Assembly (NCBI RefSeq): GCF_006658505.1
Contig: NZ_VFUZ01000009.1
Span: 62,001 to 126,000, forward strand
Source of the DNA: Mesorhizobium sp. B2-4-15
GTDB taxonomy: Bacteria > Pseudomonadota > Alphaproteobacteria > Rhizobiales > Rhizobiaceae
Length of the DNA stretch: 64,000 bases
Reading direction: 5' to 3'
In this document: positions 63,069 to 64,000 of the stretch, in pieces
Position numbering within the stretch: position 1 is the stretch's first letter
Layout: each line of letters starts with the position of its first letter
Notes under the pieces: generated by a model
Databases searched by the model: none
The model's input: only the letters and a program-made list of their open reading frames with translations
What the model was told of the DNA's origin: nothing
Made by a program: the position numbers and the translations under genes

Positions 63069-63760
63069 CCGGCTGACCCTGGCGTGACCGTCTCCTGGTC
63101 GCGGCGGTAGCTGTAGACCTGGAAGCCGAGCGGGTTTTCAAAGCGCCATTCGTTCTTGAGCGGCGTCTCGGTATAGCGAAACCTGACCACCGAGATCCAA
63201 TGCCTGTCGATCGATTCCGTCTCGCTCTTTTCGGTGGTGGAGAAGCGAACGATGGCGGTGCTGTCATTGGGAAACGACACCGATTTGATATCGACCAGCA
63301 CCCGTTTCAGCAGGCCGTTGACCTTGGCCGGGTTTTTCGGATTTGCCGCGCTGAACCGCGTCTGCAGGTCGCGTGCGGCTTCGCCCGTCGACAACAGCGC
63401 CGCGATCCCGAAATACTCCTCGATCGCAAAGGGATCGTAACCCTCGCGATTGCGGATGTAGCGAACGATGTTGGCCTGTGTGACGGCTTCCTGGCCCGAG
63501 AGTGTCGAGGCTTTGGTCAGGCCCGACTTCACCTCGATGTATCCGGTGTTCTTGTCGACTTCGACGACGTAGGGCTCGAAACTCTTCAGCGGCAGCATCA
63601 GCACCACCGCCAGCAGGCCAAGCAGGGCGAACGCGGCAAAGATCAGGGTGAAGAACCAGGCAATGCGGCTCGAACGCCTGGCGTGCCTCAGGATCTCATG
63701 TTCCCAGACATCGCCATCCTGAAAGTAGGATCGAAGTCCGTCCTGGGTGTCTGCTGCCAT
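63065..63760 (-). CDS. virB8: Type IV secretion protein VirB8
   Basis: The 231-residue protein has a short cytoplasmic N-terminus (DGDVWEHEILRHARRSSRIA), one membrane segment (FTLIFAAFALLGLLAVVLML) and the VirB8 periplasmic domain (KSFEPYVVEVDKNTGYIEVK, IVRYIRNREGYDPFAIEEYF, AIVRFSTTEKSETES). It is an assembly platform in the inner membrane. Confidence 0.94.
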   Translation of the reverse strand: MAADTQDGLRSYFQDGDVWEHEILRHARRSSRIAWFFTLIFAAFALLGLLAVVLMLPLKSFEPYVVEVDKNTGYIEVKSGLTKASTLSGQEAVTQANIVRYIRNREGYDPFAIEEYFGIAALLSTGEAARDLQTRFSAANPKNPAKVNGLLKRVLVDIKSVSFPNDSTAIVRFSTTEKSETESIDRHWISVVRFRYTETPLKNEWRFENPLGFQVYSYRRDQETVTPGSAG

Positions 63761-63810
63761 GGATCAATTCCATTCGTTGGGAGGCCAGATCTCGGAAACC
63801 TCGGCGCGCG

Positions 63811-64000
63811 CTATCGCGGAGTGCCATTGGCCGCGATAGCGCGCTGCATGGCATCGCGCGACAAGGTCCGCGGCGTATGCAGCCTTGCCTGGACGCGCTG
63901 AACCGCGGCCCGCATCTGACCGGCCGAGCCGCCGAGGACCCTGCGGCCCAGCACGACACCTTGTTGGGTGAGCGCGCGCGAGCGATGGCCGACCGGCATT
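63811..64000 (-). CDS. Probable VirB6 C-terminal end (partial)
   Basis: The last 62 codons of a reverse frame that continues past the window edge (GVVLGRRVLGGSAGQMRAAV, QARLHTPRTLSRDAMQRAI). The position just before virB8 in the VirB order and the basic, flexible tail suggest VirB6. No membrane segment is inside the window, so the call rests on context. Confidence 0.45.
   Translation of the reverse strand, partial: MPVGHRSRALTQQGVVLGRRVLGGSAGQMRAAVQRVQARLHTPRTLSRDAMQRAIAANGTPR

Overview
The window looks like part of a mobile element (symbiosis-island-like ICE or large plasmid) of an alphaproteobacterium in the order Rhizobiales, most likely Mesorhizobium or a close relative. The reasons are high GC, nadABC under a NadQ-type regulator, a RepB-type protein beside a serine-recombinase fragment, the ArdC/ParB-like/strawberry-notch/DUF2493/DUF736 cassette common on rhizobial mobile elements, and a VirB8-VirB9-VirB10-VirB11-VirD4 conjugation apparatus. 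The genus is inferred from gene content only. No rRNA, tRNA or CRISPR array was seen.

0-2.7 kb: 3' end of a serine recombinase, a RepB C-terminal-domain protein, two small reverse-strand genes and a decayed gene. 2.8-6.6 kb: a three-subunit Tat-exported dehydrogenase (GMC flavoprotein, triheme cytochrome c, subunit 3). 7.0-11.4 kb: nadA-nadB-nadC for quinolinate and NAD synthesis, preceded by a nadQ-like regulator and two operator-like palindromes. 11.4-15.2 kb: a methyltransferase and a scatter of small or broken genes.

15.2-28.6 kb: a mobile-element maintenance cassette: ArdC antirestriction, a broken DUF2958 gene, a large ParB-like protein, small conserved genes, a frameshifted strawberry-notch-type helicase, a Toprim protein, DUF2493, DUF736 and WGR proteins. 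Several are separated by GC-rich hairpins, and two pairs of genes share repeated leader sequences. 28.7-33.4 kb: DNA-processing genes: an XRE regulator, a VirC2-like and a VirC1-like protein, a probable oriT region, a MobC-like protein and a relaxase.

33.4-57.2 kb: cargo lying between the relaxase and the secretion apparatus. It holds an MdeB-like 2-oxoacid dehydrogenase E1 with an Lrp regulator, an ISNCY-type insertion sequence followed by a truncated second copy, a glyoxalase-like gene, an AcoR-type sigma-54 activator, a 654-bp inverted-repeat element with an 8-bp target duplication, and a ten-gene reverse operon for a soluble di-iron (propane/MimABCD-type) monooxygenase with its dedicated chaperonin, Fe-S assembly protein, amidohydrolase, alcohol dehydrogenase, aquaporin and DUF1097 membrane protein. 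A strong -24/-12 promoter and an upstream palindrome precede mimA, so the activator at 40.9 kb probably drives the operon. A divergent four-gene cluster of unknown function (two small proteins, a WD40-like propeller and a 57-residue protein) starts beside the same promoter region.

58.1-64.0 kb: reverse-strand virB6(partial)-virB8-virB9-virB10-virB11-virD4, with tightly overlapping genes, which would supply the mating channel and coupling protein for the relaxase at 31-33 kb.
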